A stretch of 64,000 bases of DNA, taken from the NCBI GenBank assembly GCA_963803295.1, contig CAWDMC010000010.1, forward strand, positions 496,001 through 560,000, read 5' to 3'. Source of the stretch: CAWDMC01 sp963803295 (GTDB taxonomy: Bacteria; Acidobacteriota; Terriglobia; UBA7540). The notes beneath the pieces were generated by a model. That model searched no databases. It had not been told where the DNA came from and saw nothing but the letters and a program-made list of their open reading frames with translations. Below, in pieces: positions 10,061 through 19,443 of the stretch; position 1 is the stretch's first letter, and the number at the start of each line of letters is the position of its first letter. The position numbers and the translations under genes are program-made.

Positions 10061-11248
10061 GTGCAGGAGACTGGTAAGGCCTTCAGCCACCCGCGTGTGG
10101 CGATCGTCCACTACTGGTTTGTCAATCGCCGGGGTGGGGAGCGCGTAGTTGAAGTATTGGCCGAAATGTTTCCGCAGGCCGATCTGTTTACCCTGGTGCT
10201 CGACTGGGCGGCCTTGCCGCCGGCGCTCAGGTCCCGAAAATTCACCACTTCGTTCCTTCAGAAGCTGCCTGGGGCTAGGCGTCATTATCGAAAACTGCTA
10301 CCACTGTTCCCGCTCGCGTTAGAGCAGTTTTGCCTGGATGACTACGACCTAGTGGTGAGTTCCGAGTCCGGCCCCGCCAAGGGGATCATGACACGGCCGC
10401 ACACCTGCCATATTTGCTACTGCCATACGCCGATGCGGTACATCTGGGACATGTATCATCATTACCGCTCCACAGCCAGCGGAGGCATCCTGGGACGCGC
10501 ACTCTATACGTTGGCGGCGCACTACGTGCGCACATGGGATTATGCCGCCTCGGCGCGCGTGGACCATTTCGCCGCCAGTTCTGCGAACGGCGCAGCGCGA
10601 ATCCGCAAGTATTATCGCCGCGAAGCAGCAGTCATTTATCCGCCCGTAGAGCTGGCATCGTTTTCTCCCTCACAAGAGCACGATGACTTCTACCTGGTGG
10701 TCAGTCCGCTGGTTTCGTACAAGCGGGTTGATTTGGCCATCGCCGCCTGTAATACGCTGAAGCGGCGCCTGATCGTCATCGGAAAGGGGGAAGGATTGCC
10801 GTCCTTGGCGAAAATTGCTGGGCCAACGATAACCTTCCTTGGGTTTCAGCCGGATGGTGCCGTGCGGGATTACTATCGGCGGTGCCGTGCTTTCCTTTTC
10901 CCGGGAGAGGAAGATATCGGGCTGACGCCGATCGAAGCGCAGGCTTGCGGTCGGCCAGTGATTGCTTACGGCCGGGGCGGAGCGCTCGAAACTGTGGTAG
11001 GCTTTTACCCCCGTGGCTCCGGCGATCCGCGACAGTCTACGGGAGTGTTCTTTCGCGAGCAGTCAGTTGAGTCGCTCGTGGAGGCCATCCGGTCCTTCGA
11101 AGCCGTTGAGTCCGATTTCTCTCCCGCCTTCATCCGCGCGCAGGTGGAGCGCTTCGACGTCGCTCGCTTCAAAACTGAAATGAGCGCTTTTATCGCTGAG
11201 AAGATGACCCGGTTTTCCGGCGCTGCGGCGTGTCCGCAAACGCATTGA
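10061..11248 (+). CDS. GT4 family glycosyltransferase (WbaZ/mannosyltransferase-like)
   Basis: A 395-aa GT-B enzyme. The N-terminal domain has VAIVHYWFVNRRGGERVVE, the acceptor-binding Gly-Gly turn. The middle has ICYCHTPMRYIWDMY, typical of the WbaZ-like branch. The C-terminal domain has VSPLVSYKRVDLAI and the donor EX7E site FPGEEDIGLTPIEAQACG near residue 285. That branch often uses GDP-mannose or GDP-linked 6-deoxyhexoses. This fits the GDP-mannose dehydratase and reductase genes directly downstream, but the donor remains an inference. The start is GTG with AAAGGGA 5-10 bases upstream. It is probably peripheral to the inner membrane and forms one transcription unit with gmd and rmd. Confidence 0.85.
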   Translation: MQETGKAFSHPRVAIVHYWFVNRRGGERVVEVLAEMFPQADLFTLVLDWAALPPALRSRKFTTSFLQKLPGARRHYRKLLPLFPLALEQFCLDDYDLVVSSESGPAKGIMTRPHTCHICYCHTPMRYIWDMYHHYRSTASGGILGRALYTLAAHYVRTWDYAASARVDHFAASSANGAARIRKYYRREAAVIYPPVELASFSPSQEHDDFYLVVSPLVSYKRVDLAIAACNTLKRRLIVIGKGEGLPSLAKIAGPTITFLGFQPDGAVRDYYRRCRAFLFPGEEDIGLTPIEAQACGRPVIAYGRGGALETVVGFYPRGSGDPRQSTGVFFREQSVESLVEAIRSFEAVESDFSPAFIRAQVERFDVARFKTEMSAFIAEKMTRFSGAAACPQTH

Positions 11249-11302
11249 CGGCACCAAGCCGGGTCTAGAGACTTATTTCAACGCTTTTACGGGCGAGGAA
11301 TC

Positions 11303-12286
11303 ATGAGCAAAAGAGCTCTTATTACAGGCATCACAGGCCAGGATGGATCCTATTTGGCGGAGTTCTTGCTCCAGAAGAGTTACCAGGTATACGGCTTGGT
11401 ACGACGGAGCAGCACGGTTAACTTCGAGCGCCTGGCGCATCTTCAAGACCAGATCGAGCTGCTGCCGGGAGACTTACTGGACCAGAACTCCCTAATCACC
11501 GCGTTGGATCAGAGCCAACCGGATGAAGTTTATAACCTCGCATCGCAGTCCTTCGTGCCAACCTCCTGGAATCAGCCGGTCCTGACCGGCGAGTTCACAG
11601 CCCTGGGAGTGACTCGGATGCTGGAGGCGGTGCGCTTGGTCAATCCTAAGATCCGCTTCTACCAAGCTTCTTCCAGCGAGATGTTCGGGATGGTTCGCGA
11701 GAGCCCCCAAACTGAGAACACCCAGTTTTATCCTCGCAGTCCTTATGGAGTGGCAAAGCTGTACGGGCACTGGATCACGGTGAACTACCGGGAGAGCTAC
11801 AACCTCTTTGCCTGCTCGGGGATTCTTTTCAACCACGAGTCACCCCGCCGAGGGCTGGAGTTTGTTACCCGCAAGGTTTGCTATGGCGCAGCGCAAATCA
11901 AACTGGGACTGCGCAAGAAATTGTCGATGGGAAACCTGGATGCAGAGCGCGACTGGGGATTTGCTGGCGACTACGTCAAGGCCATGTGGCTCATGCTGCA
12001 GCAAGCCCAGGCTGACGACTACGTGGTGGCCACCGGTGTCACTCATTCGGTGCGGCGGTTACTCGACGTGGCCTTTAGGTGCGTCGGACTCGACTATCGG
12101 GACTACGTGGAGATTGACCCGAAACTGTTGCGACCGGCGGAAGTCTATCATCTGAAGGGTGACGCTTCGAAGGCACGACGCGAGCTGGGCTGGGAGCCCG
12201 CTGTGAGCTTCGAGGAGCTTATCCATATGATGGTGGATGAAGCTCTCAGCCGGTTGCGGCAAGGCGTTAGCACGGTCACGGCATAA
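11303..12286 (+). CDS. gmd: GDP-mannose 4,6-dehydratase
   Basis: Converts GDP-D-mannose to GDP-4-dehydro-6-deoxy-D-mannose, the entry step for GDP-rhamnose and GDP-fucose. The 327-aa extended short-chain dehydrogenase shows the nucleotide-binding GITGQDGSYL (Gly9, Gly12, Gly15), YGLVRRSS, the LASQSFVPTSW strand, SSSEMFG, the catalytic Tyr-x3-Lys in SPYGVAKLYGH, and LFNHESPRRG and NLDAERDWGFAGDYV, which are signatures specific to Gmd. Length fits the family (320-370). It precedes a reductase of the Rmd type by 85 bases, so the end product is most likely GDP-D-rhamnose for the polysaccharide made by this locus. Confidence 0.95.
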   Translation: MSKRALITGITGQDGSYLAEFLLQKSYQVYGLVRRSSTVNFERLAHLQDQIELLPGDLLDQNSLITALDQSQPDEVYNLASQSFVPTSWNQPVLTGEFTALGVTRMLEAVRLVNPKIRFYQASSSEMFGMVRESPQTENTQFYPRSPYGVAKLYGHWITVNYRESYNLFACSGILFNHESPRRGLEFVTRKVCYGAAQIKLGLRKKLSMGNLDAERDWGFAGDYVKAMWLMLQQAQADDYVVATGVTHSVRRLLDVAFRCVGLDYRDYVEIDPKLLRPAEVYHLKGDASKARRELGWEPAVSFEELIHMMVDEALSRLRQGVSTVTA

Positions 12287-12371
12287 GGCTCGGCGTGATG
12301 CGGAATAGCCCGAAGATCCAGCATACAATAATAGAAGATCGAGAGTGCTATATGATATTTAAGAATCGGGT

Positions 12372-13340
12372 ATGAGAGCTTTGATTACAGGATGCGCGGG
12401 GTTTGCCGGCTCTCACTTGGCCGAACACTTGTTGGAGCAGGGTGAGGAAGTCGTGGCGCTGGTGCGCGAGGAAGACCCCCTTTCGAACCTAGCGCCTCTG
12501 CTACCGATGATCCGTCTGGTGCGGGCTGATATCTTGGACCTGGATCGCATGAGCGCGATCATGGAGGAAACGCGACCGCAACGGATCTATCATTTGGCAG
12601 CGATCTCGTCGCCGGCAGAGTCTCTTCATGATCCACGATTAGCCTACCAGGTGAATTTCAACGGGACTTTCAATCTTTTGTTGGCTTGGCGGCAGGCGCA
12701 ACTGGACAGTCGGTTTCTGCTGGTGAGTTCCTCGCAGGTTTATGGCCACGTCGGCGAGCAAAATCTCCCAGTGCGCGAGGATGCGCCTCTGCGGCCCGCG
12801 AATCCTTACGCAGGCAGTAAAGCAGCAACCGAAATGCTGGCGGTACAGTTTTTCGAAAGCTACGGGCTGCCGATTATACGGGTACGTCCTTTCAATCACA
12901 CGGGACCACGGCAGGAGGCAACCTTTGTGTGTTCGAGCCTGGCCCGGCAAGTGGCGGAGATCGACCTGGGCCTGCGACCTCCTGTGGTCGGAGTTGGCAA
13001 TTTGAGGGCCAGTAGAGACTTTAGCGATGTTCGCGACATTGTGGACGGTTATCGCTTGTTGCTGGAGAAAGGGCGGCCGGGTGAAGTCTATCAGCTTTGC
13101 TCGGGCCGTCCTGTTTCGGTCGAGATCATCCTGAGGCACTTGACCGCCTTGGCTTCGAAGCCGGTTGAGATTGTCGTTGACGAATCAAGACTGCGATCGC
13201 AGGACGAGTCCGTGATGTGGGGCGATCCCTCAAAGGCTACGCACATGCTCGGCTGGAAGCCACGTTACGAACTGCAGGTGACCCTGCGCGACCTGGAACT
13301 ACACTGGGAGCACACAATCCGGGCTCGCGCTGAATGTTGA
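12372..13340 (+). CDS. rmd: GDP-4-dehydro-6-deoxy-D-mannose reductase (GDP-D-rhamnose synthesis)
   Basis: A 322-aa extended short-chain dehydrogenase. The NAD(P) site is ALITGCAGFAGSHL (Gly7, Gly10, Gly13), followed by YHLAAISS, the serine strand LVSSSQVYG and the catalytic Tyr-x3-Lys in NPYAGSKAATE. The RPFNHTGPRQ motif is characteristic of Rmd enzymes that reduce the 4-keto group of the Gmd product to GDP-D-rhamnose. RmlD and GDP-fucose synthase look different at this site. It lies 85 bases after gmd in the same direction, so the two form a pathway pair. The assignment over other UDP/GDP-sugar epimerases rests on that motif and on the neighbour. Confidence 0.85.
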   Translation: MRALITGCAGFAGSHLAEHLLEQGEEVVALVREEDPLSNLAPLLPMIRLVRADILDLDRMSAIMEETRPQRIYHLAAISSPAESLHDPRLAYQVNFNGTFNLLLAWRQAQLDSRFLLVSSSQVYGHVGEQNLPVREDAPLRPANPYAGSKAATEMLAVQFFESYGLPIIRVRPFNHTGPRQEATFVCSSLARQVAEIDLGLRPPVVGVGNLRASRDFSDVRDIVDGYRLLLEKGRPGEVYQLCSGRPVSVEIILRHLTALASKPVEIVVDESRLRSQDESVMWGDPSKATHMLGWKPRYELQVTLRDLELHWEHTIRARAEC

Positions 13341-13761
13341 CTAGAGGTTTACTTACATTTCCGAAAGGGATGAATAAGATATCCCATTTACATAAGGCGA
13401 TCCGTAGTAGGGCCTTCAGGCGTGGGCTTTGATGGCGATCATCTCTCTCGCAATCACTGGTTTTGCAAGTAAAGAGTCCGACGTCCGCGAGGGGTGAGAT
13501 TTTACAGTCGCCCTTATAAACAGCGAGTTTCCGCTATCGCCGGAGAGGCAAACCCGTCCCAGCCCGAGTCGCGTTGGATACAAGAGGTCGTAATTCAAAG
13601 TGGCAAGCTCTCCGACGCTATGTGGGTCAAAGTTGAGCGAGAACAGGTATAATGCCACGTTAGGTAGATTACTAAACACCAACCAGGTGCTTCCGACGCC
13701 AAAGCTTGAACAGGCAGATTAACCTTTCAGGAACTCTGAAGCGGAGCTTACGTAGCGACTC
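13341..13761 (+). other. 421-base intergenic region upstream of the initiating sugar transferase
   Basis: No supported gene. A minus-strand open frame of 88 codons (13416-13682) has no ribosome site and no recognisable family, so I left it out. TATAAT at 13648-13653 is a perfect -10 hexamer on the plus strand, but no good -35 lies 16-18 bases upstream. If it is a promoter, the sugar transferase message would have a leader of about 100 bases. Confidence 0.35.
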
Positions 13762-15171
13762 ATGATTCGCCGACACCTCAACACCCTGAGCTTCTGGAGG
13801 CGGTTGGTAATACTCCTGCTTCCGCTGTTCGCTTTTGCCATAGGCGCTTACGTTCGATTTAGCTCTGGATTGATACCGGTGGTCAATCCGGTGGACGATT
13901 CCTCTATATACTTCGGACTACTGCTTTTTACTACTGTGGTGTGGGCAGGGGTGGTGGACCACTGGAGTCTCGACCGGTTCGACCCGCTCAACGCGAGCAA
14001 GAATCCGGTCGGAAACTCCCTGCGCGCTTGTGGGCTCACCTATGTGGCTGTTACCGCCGCGACCTTCTTTTACCGGTCAATAACATTTTCCAGGCTGTTC
14101 GTGGCTTGTAGCGGCGTCGCCCTATACGTGCTGGTCCGTCTGGAAGAGTGGGGCTTTCGCAAATACATAGAGCGGGCCCACCGGCGATCGAAGAATTTGG
14201 CACGGATTCTGGTGATCGGCGCCGACGACTTCGCCCAGCGCACGGCGGACGCGGTGCTGGAAAGGCTCGGAATACCTTCAACGGTTGCGGCTTTTGTGAG
14301 CTTACCGGGGCAACAGGTGAGCGTCCATGGGCAGCGATTGATCGCCTTCGAATCACTGCGGGCGTTTATCACTAATACCGCGGACGAGTGGATCGATGAT
14401 GTGGTGATCGCGCTGCCGCCGGCACGGCTTGGGGAGATCCCTGCTATCATGAAGGTTCTCGAACCATTGTGCCTGCCGGTGCGGGCCGTCCTCGATCTCG
14501 GCAGCGGGGTGACGGTGCGTGAGGTGGTCTTCGATCTCGGCGGTTTGCGCATGCTCGATCTTCGCGCTACGCCGTCGGAGTCTGTGGTCTACTTGGTTGC
14601 GAAGCGCGCCATCGATCTCGCCTTGTCGGGTACCGCCTTGGTTTTGTGTTCACCCCTGCTAGCGGCAGTTGCGGGGGCTATAAGATTGACCTCGTCCGGT
14701 CCGGTTTTCTTTGTCCAGGAACGAGTCGGCTTGAATGGCCGTGTATTCCGCATGTACAAGTTTCGCACCATGAGGATGGGCGAACCGGGAGAAGCAGCCA
14801 CACGCTGGACGGTCGCTGAGGATCCACGGCGGACGCGTTTGGGAGCGCTGCTGCGCCGAACCAACATCGATGAACTACCGCAGTTCCTAAACGTGCTCAA
14901 GGGCGATATGAGTATCGTGGGACCGCGTCCAGAGCGCCCGTTTTTCGTACAGAAGTTCCTCGAAGACGTCGCGCAGTACAATTCCCGCCACTACCTGAAA
15001 GTGGGGATTACCGGATGGGCGCAGGTAAACGGCTGGAGAGGCGACACCTCGATTCCGCGGCGAGTTGAACACGACCTCTATTACCTTCAGCACTGGAGTT
15101 TGGCTTTCGACCTGAAGATCATATTTCTGACCATCTGGCGTAGTTTGGTGGCGAACCGTAACGCCTACTAA
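13762..15171 (+). CDS. Undecaprenyl-phosphate sugar phosphotransferase (WcaJ/EpsE type)
   Basis: Initiates repeat-unit assembly by moving a sugar-1-phosphate from a nucleotide sugar to undecaprenyl phosphate. The 469-aa protein has the usual three parts. N-terminal membrane helices lie within residues 10-130. A Rossmann-like CoA-binding domain starts at ARILVIGADDFAQR near residue 148. The catalytic bacterial sugar transferase domain starts at KRAIDLALSGTALVL near residue 278, with VFFVQERVGLNG, FRMYKFRTMR, RTNIDELPQFLNVLKGDMS and VGPRPERP. All conserved acidic and basic catalytic residues seem present. The first sugar (glucose, galactose or another) cannot be told. It lies 62 bases before the ligase gene. 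Confidence 0.9.
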   Translation: MIRRHLNTLSFWRRLVILLLPLFAFAIGAYVRFSSGLIPVVNPVDDSSIYFGLLLFTTVVWAGVVDHWSLDRFDPLNASKNPVGNSLRACGLTYVAVTAATFFYRSITFSRLFVACSGVALYVLVRLEEWGFRKYIERAHRRSKNLARILVIGADDFAQRTADAVLERLGIPSTVAAFVSLPGQQVSVHGQRLIAFESLRAFITNTADEWIDDVVIALPPARLGEIPAIMKVLEPLCLPVRAVLDLGSGVTVREVVFDLGGLRMLDLRATPSESVVYLVAKRAIDLALSGTALVLCSPLLAAVAGAIRLTSSGPVFFVQERVGLNGRVFRMYKFRTMRMGEPGEAATRWTVAEDPRRTRLGALLRRTNIDELPQFLNVLKGDMSIVGPRPERPFFVQKFLEDVAQYNSRHYLKVGITGWAQVNGWRGDTSIPRRVEHDLYYLQHWSLAFDLKIIFLTIWRSLVANRNAY

Positions 15172-15233
15172 CATTCTTTCGACGGCGCTCGCACCTAAAG
15201 GGAAGAGATCGCGGGCGCGGAACTCGACAACCC

Positions 15234-16607
15234 ATGCGCAAAACATTGGAAATCATCCTGATCGCCGTCACGGTCGGCAGCGTGCTGGCCTTTGGTGGTG
15301 TGCAGCCCCTTACCTATACTCTAACGGAGTATGCGCTCTTCGTGGCCTTTGTTCTGCTGATATGGACACAGGTCCGGGATGTCAAGGGATCGGTTGCGAT
15401 TCCGCTCTGGCCGCTGCTTTTTCTGGTGGTTGTGGCACTGGAACTAGCCCCACTGCCCGCGCACCTGGTCACCGCACTTTCACCTGCCCGTGCCGTGAAC
15501 CCCGCTGCCGCGGCGATTGGCTTCAACCCGGGCGCTCCGCTCACTCTGAGTATTTACCCGCACGACACTATGATAGGGCTGGTAAAGATTCTGGCTTACC
15601 TCTGCGCGTTTCTACTTGCCGCTCACCTTTTCGAATCGGAAAAACGGCGGAGCAACCTGCTTCTTACCCTGATAGGTCTCGGTTGCTTCGAGGCCGCTTA
15701 CGGCATTGTGCAAGATCTCACGGGTTGGCAGAAGATCTTCACTTTCACCAAGCAATATTATCGGGACACCGCTAGCGGCACTTATATTAACCACAACCAC
15801 TTTGCAGGTTTGCTCGAACTAACGCTTCCTTTCGCCGTCGCCTTGGTCTTTTATTTCTATCAGTTGCGCATGGACACCCGTCCTCCGCGCAGTCTGGGGC
15901 GATCTCAGGCTGGAGCCGAAAATGCCGCTCCTCGTGCGCTCCTATACCTCGTGCTGGCGCTCATCATGATCATGGGCATGGTGCTTTCACGTTCGCGTGG
16001 TGGCATCCTAGGCTCGCTCTTCAGCATCATGTTCATCGCTGTGTTGGCCCAACTCAAAACACGGCGTAAGGGTTGGTTAATCGGCGTCGCTCTCTTTCTG
16101 CTTGCGGTGATGGGCTACGCCGCCTGGCTCGGGCTAAATCCGATTTTGGAACGGTTTGAGCTAGTCCAACAGGCTGGATATTTGCAACACGAGGGTCGCC
16201 TCTCGACATGGCAAGGTGGGCTTCAGCTGCTTCGCGATTATCCTCTTTGGGGCACGGGCCTAAATACATTTGGCTTGGCATTCCGGCACTACCAGACCAG
16301 TTATGTAAACCTCTTCTTCGATCACGCGCACAATGATTATCTTGAATTCCTCACTGATACGGGCGTGATCGGAGCGCTACTACTGTTTATGCCTATTTTC
16401 TACGTATTTTTCAAAATGGTGGTCTTCTTCTTCAGGGATCCCAGCCGGTATCGCAGTGCCGTGAGCCTCGGCTGTATCGGGGCAACGCTGGCAATGCTGA
16501 TCCACACTGCTTTGGATTTCAACCTTCAGGTCCCCGCGAACGCCCTGGTGTTCGCGATTGTCCTCGGAATAGGCTACAAGGTTTCATCTCCTGAAGCTCG
16601 TGCTTGA
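15234..16607 (+). CDS. O-antigen ligase/polymerase (Wzy_C family membrane protein)
   Basis: A 457-aa inner-membrane protein with about ten to twelve helices beginning at residue 5. The long periplasmic loop near residues 320-370 carries GTGLNTFGLAF and HAHNDYLEFLTDTG, the conserved motif of the Wzy_C (O-antigen ligase) family with its essential histidine. RSRGGILG follows the middle helices. Members either ligate polysaccharide to lipid A core or polymerise it, and sequence does not separate these roles. As the locus also has a damaged Wzy-like gene (4702-6136), this may be the working polymerase or ligase. It converges with the TPR gene on the other strand. Confidence 0.85.
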   Translation: MRKTLEIILIAVTVGSVLAFGGVQPLTYTLTEYALFVAFVLLIWTQVRDVKGSVAIPLWPLLFLVVVALELAPLPAHLVTALSPARAVNPAAAAIGFNPGAPLTLSIYPHDTMIGLVKILAYLCAFLLAAHLFESEKRRSNLLLTLIGLGCFEAAYGIVQDLTGWQKIFTFTKQYYRDTASGTYINHNHFAGLLELTLPFAVALVFYFYQLRMDTRPPRSLGRSQAGAENAAPRALLYLVLALIMIMGMVLSRSRGGILGSLFSIMFIAVLAQLKTRRKGWLIGVALFLLAVMGYAAWLGLNPILERFELVQQAGYLQHEGRLSTWQGGLQLLRDYPLWGTGLNTFGLAFRHYQTSYVNLFFDHAHNDYLEFLTDTGVIGALLLFMPIFYVFFKMVVFFFRDPSRYRSAVSLGCIGATLAMLIHTALDFNLQVPANALVFAIVLGIGYKVSSPEARA

Positions 16608-16645
16608 ACGCGACTAATGGCGGCGTGAGAGCCTCTGGGGAGTGA

Positions 16646-17924
16646 CTAACGTCTCGACGTTGTCAAGGATACGTCGTCGATCCACGCCTTCCCCGAAATC
16701 AAGTTATCGAACTTCTGGCTCGGTAGACGAGCAATGGTCACCACGATCAACTCGGTCTGCGGGGAGGTGCGAAAATCAATCGAGAGCGGCGTCCAGCCGT
16801 TCGTTCCCCGTAGATCGTCCGAATATTTCTCCAGTAGGTGCACATCGTAGGCGTCCCGGACCATCAGGCGAGGACCGCTATCAGTCGTGATCTGTTCGGT
16901 CTTTACATACGCCTGTAGCCGGTAAGAGTGGTTAGGCGAGACCCGCACAAATTGAGCTGTATTCTGAAAATTCAGATTTTGCTTGCCCAGGAACTGGACA
17001 AGCAGGGAATGACTGGGCGACCGGAATGCGCTTTGGTCAACAGTGAAGTAGGCGCCATCGATAGGGATCAGCCGCCAGTCGAAACCAAGTTTAAGCGGCG
17101 GCATCTCGAAACCGCCGTTTAGGACGGCGTTCTGATCGTTGGGCGTGTAATCTGAGCCTCAGTAGGCCTCGGGCTCGCATGTCCGACCAGACCTGCCACG
17201 CTTCGACCGGCCGCCGCGCGGAGATGAGGCCGTCGAGATACGGGGAAGCATCCTCAGGGCGGAAGATTCCAGGTCCGGTGGCGATACGTTTCCAGACACC
17301 GGCCGAATTGGCGTAATCGTGCCGGCCAAGGAGGTAATAGAGGTATTTGAACTCGCTCGGCGGGTTCCGCGAAATCAGCTCGTCCAGTATCTTTGCAGGA
17401 TCGCCAGAAGCCTTCCAGGGAGTATCGAATATCACCTGATTGTACCGGTCTGTTCCCTCCAGGACCACTTTGAAATGCTTCAGGGACTCGTCGACATCGC
17501 CACGCAACAACATGAAATTCCCCAGTGCCCATTGAATATTAGGCAAATGAGGAGCCAGGAAATCGGCACGGCGCAGGCAATTTTCAGCTTCTTCAAGATT
17601 GCCCCGAAACTGATACGAGGAGCCCAGGTCGAGCCAGGCCTGGGGATCGTAAGGACTGAGCTCGACGGCGCGCCGTAAATGGCTCAATGCGGCCACCGGA
17701 TCGGCACTATCCGGACTGTACTCCAGGAGGCGGCCGAGTTGCCACTGATATTCAGCACTACCAGGATCGAGCCGCGCCGCGAAGGTGAGATTCTGCATCA
17801 CAGGAGTTCTTCCCAGGCGGGTGGCGAGGTAGACCTTGCCCGACCAAGCAAGGAGGACAATCGAACCTACCGCAACGATCGGCAGGACAAATTTAGCCGA
17901 TTTGCTATTGAGGCGTATGTTCAT
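16646..17924 (-). pseudogene. Membrane-anchored TPR protein with C-terminal beta-sandwich-like domain, one frameshift
   Basis: The start at 17924 opens a signal anchor (hydrophobic residues 12-28), then TPR units such as DPGSAEYQWQLGRLLEY, DPQAWLDLGSSYQFRGNLEEAE and LPNIQWALGNFMLLRGDVDE. That frame drifts after LLRLR and stops near 17091. A second frame continues with YTPNDQNAVLNGGFEMPP and a beta-rich domain (FDWRLIPIDGAYF, LSIDFRTSPQTELIVVTIARL) to 16646. Removing one A at about 17150 joins them into about 425 aa. The C-terminal part resembles carbohydrate-binding-like sandwiches often attached to TPR proteins in acidobacterial exopolysaccharide loci. It faces the O-antigen ligase gene tail to tail. 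The role is inferred as assembly or export support. Confidence 0.6.
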
Positions 17925-18277
17925 AGGAGCCTTCGTTGCCGTCGAACGTGCATCGCGCCGAGTATGGCCCCGGACCGCAAGGGTAGTCTGTAGAAGGAAT
18001 GAGTCTTAGAGAACCTATTCAACACTCTAGTAAATCCTACGGGCTCGCCAACTGTCAAGGCATTCAACAGCGACTCAGCGACTACAGCCAGATTGAGCGC
18101 CCACGCGCGCTAAGCCTTCCAAATGCTTGACGGCTGGCAAGCTTCTCGGCTAACTTCTTGTCAACGAAGTCCGCGGCCACAGGTCGCAGTTTTTGGTAGT
18201 AGCAGCATCAATGTACCCTCTTCAGGCCCGATCCTACCTTGTGGAGGAGGCAGTCGCTTCCCGCAGAAGGATCCCCG
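17925..18277 (-). promoter_or_regulatory. Intergenic region with a weak promoter candidate for the TPR gene
   Basis: TTGACA on the minus strand (18053-18058) is a perfect -35 hexamer. With an 18-base spacer the -10 would be TTTACT (18029-18034), a moderate match, about 100 bases before the TPR start at 17924. A tandem CAGCGACT repeat lies near 18068-18082. Nothing else is recognised in these 353 bases. Confidence 0.3.
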
Positions 18278-18553
18278 TCAGGTATCCATGCGCCCTTGAT
18301 TCGATCCGCCGCGGCGCTCCGCTGCCCTGCGACCTTTTGGGTTCGGGTAAAGTGACGCCTTGTAGACGCGGAAGAAACCAGCCAGGGCCAGCAGGATCAG
18401 GGTGCTAAGCGGCACAAAAGCGCAGACCGAGCGATACCCGAGGAGATTGGGGTGCGATCCCGGAAAGGGTAGCGCGGTGACTGCCGCAAGTCCCAGAGCC
18501 ACACCCGAAAACAAGCTAAGCAGGACGGATTTTAGTGCGCGTTTTGAGGTCAT
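18278..18553 (-). CDS. Small two-helix membrane protein, unknown function
   Basis: I do not recognise the family. The 91-aa product from the ATG at 18553 has two hydrophobic stretches (about residues 8-28 and 44-62) joined by a loop with Pro and Gly. It ends in a strongly basic tail (KGRRAAERRGG), which predicts both ends in the cytoplasm. An in-frame start 17 codons upstream would add an Arg/Pro-rich leader that spoils the membrane start, so the inner ATG is preferred. It lies beside the universal stress protein genes and reads in the same direction as the first of them, so a membrane role in the same stress response is possible but unproven. Confidence 0.5.
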   Translation of the reverse strand: MTSKRALKSVLLSLFSGVALGLAAVTALPFPGSHPNLLGYRSVCAFVPLSTLILLALAGFFRVYKASLYPNPKGRRAAERRGGSNQGRMDT

Positions 18554-18662
18554 GATAGTGCGTCTCACGGCGGGAGGACGGATACGCAGTCCGCTCCCGA
18601 ACACTGTCTGGGTGTCGCATGCTTGACGCTAGGCGCCGGGCTACTTTGCTGATTACCTTCAG

Positions 18663-19160
18663 TCAGACGATGGCAGCCGGTACAGACTTGCCGTCCAGCA
18701 TCTTTTCGGGTTCTTCCGCGATCTTCGCGGCCGGCAGCACCTGCACGATCATCCGGCAAGGAGTGTGCTTCGCGACGTATTCGACCGTAGAGCCCAGCAG
18801 CAGTCTCTCCAGGATGTCGGTGCTGCGCTTCCGGCTATAACCCACAACGAGCAGGTCAGCGCGCTGATCCAGAGCCTCATCCACCAGGGCCCAGCCCGCC
18901 TCCCGCGCCCGTAGCAGCCGCGTCTCGATCGTCCTGCCGCCCAGTTTCAGAGCAGCGTCGCGGGCATGCTGCAGAACCTCCTTGCCTGGATGATCGAGGA
19001 TTTCCGCATCCGCATCCAGGGGCAAGCCCGCTGCCACCTCCACTACTTGGACGGCGGTGAGGTCCGCCTCCATGCTGGTCGCCATTTCGCACGCGAGGCG
19101 AACCAAGCTGTCAACGTGTTCAATCTCTTTCAAAGCCACAATCACTCGAGGTCTGCTCAT
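18663..19160 (-). CDS. Universal stress protein (single Usp domain)
   Basis: A 165-aa cytoplasmic protein of the UspA fold. It starts RPRVIVALKEIEH and has ADLTAVQVVEV in the second strand. The nucleotide-binding signature Gly-x2-x9-Gly-Ser/Thr appears as VVGYSRKR followed by LLLGSTVEYVAKH and CRMIVQVLP near residues 110-145, so ATP binding is likely. The ATG at 19160 has AAGGAG eight bases upstream; an in-frame start at 19205 would add 15 residues not seen in the family. It is divergent from the metal ATPase gene. The 283-base spacer holds a 14-bp perfect palindrome and a CRP/FNR-like box. Confidence 0.85.
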   Translation of the reverse strand: MSRPRVIVALKEIEHVDSLVRLACEMATSMEADLTAVQVVEVAAGLPLDADAEILDHPGKEVLQHARDAALKLGGRTIETRLLRAREAGWALVDEALDQRADLLVVGYSRKRSTDILERLLLGSTVEYVAKHTPCRMIVQVLPAAKIAEEPEKMLDGKSVPAAIV

Positions 19161-19234
19161 CACTCCAACTCCTTCGGAAACCCCGCGAGCTCCTGCAAGC
19201 TGCAAAGCGAGGCGGTTTGCATGACAGTTGTTTC

Positions 19235-19248
19235 ACACCCTAGGGTGT
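19235..19248. promoter_or_regulatory. 14-bp perfect palindrome, candidate operator
   Basis: ACACCCTAGGGTGT is identical to its reverse complement over 14 bases. It lies between the divergent universal stress protein (start 19160) and P-type ATPase (start 19444) genes. Its place 75 bases before the stress-protein start suits an operator. I do not know a regulator with this exact site. Confidence 0.4.
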
Positions 19249-19291
19249 TACTCCGGGGCTGAGGGTGTCAAGCTACTCGCTCACAAGCTCG

Positions 19292-19307
19292 TGTGACGGC
19301 GGTCACT
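19292..19307. promoter_or_regulatory. CRP/FNR-family-like binding site (9 of 10 matches)
   Basis: TGTGACGGCGGTCACT fits the CRP consensus TGTGA-N6-TCACA except for the last base. It sits 137 bases before the metal ATPase start and 132 bases before the divergent stress gene. A perfect copy of the same consensus occurs at 21444-21459 in the same gene block, which makes chance less likely. Confidence 0.45.
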
Positions 19308-19443
19308 GAGAAAATACTGGCCTTAAGGTCAAATAGAACCAGGGTGCCAGCCGCAACGCGACAGGAGCCGGGAAGCGAACCCTTCGGAGTTTGCCGCATT
19401 GGTGTCAAGCAGCGACATCCCGAAGCTCCGCAGATAGAGGACG

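Noticed and set aside
13416..13682. 88-codon minus-strand frame before the sugar transferase
   Set aside because: The composition is somewhat protein-like, but there is no ribosome site and no family motif, and nothing in the neighbourhood supports a minus-strand gene here.
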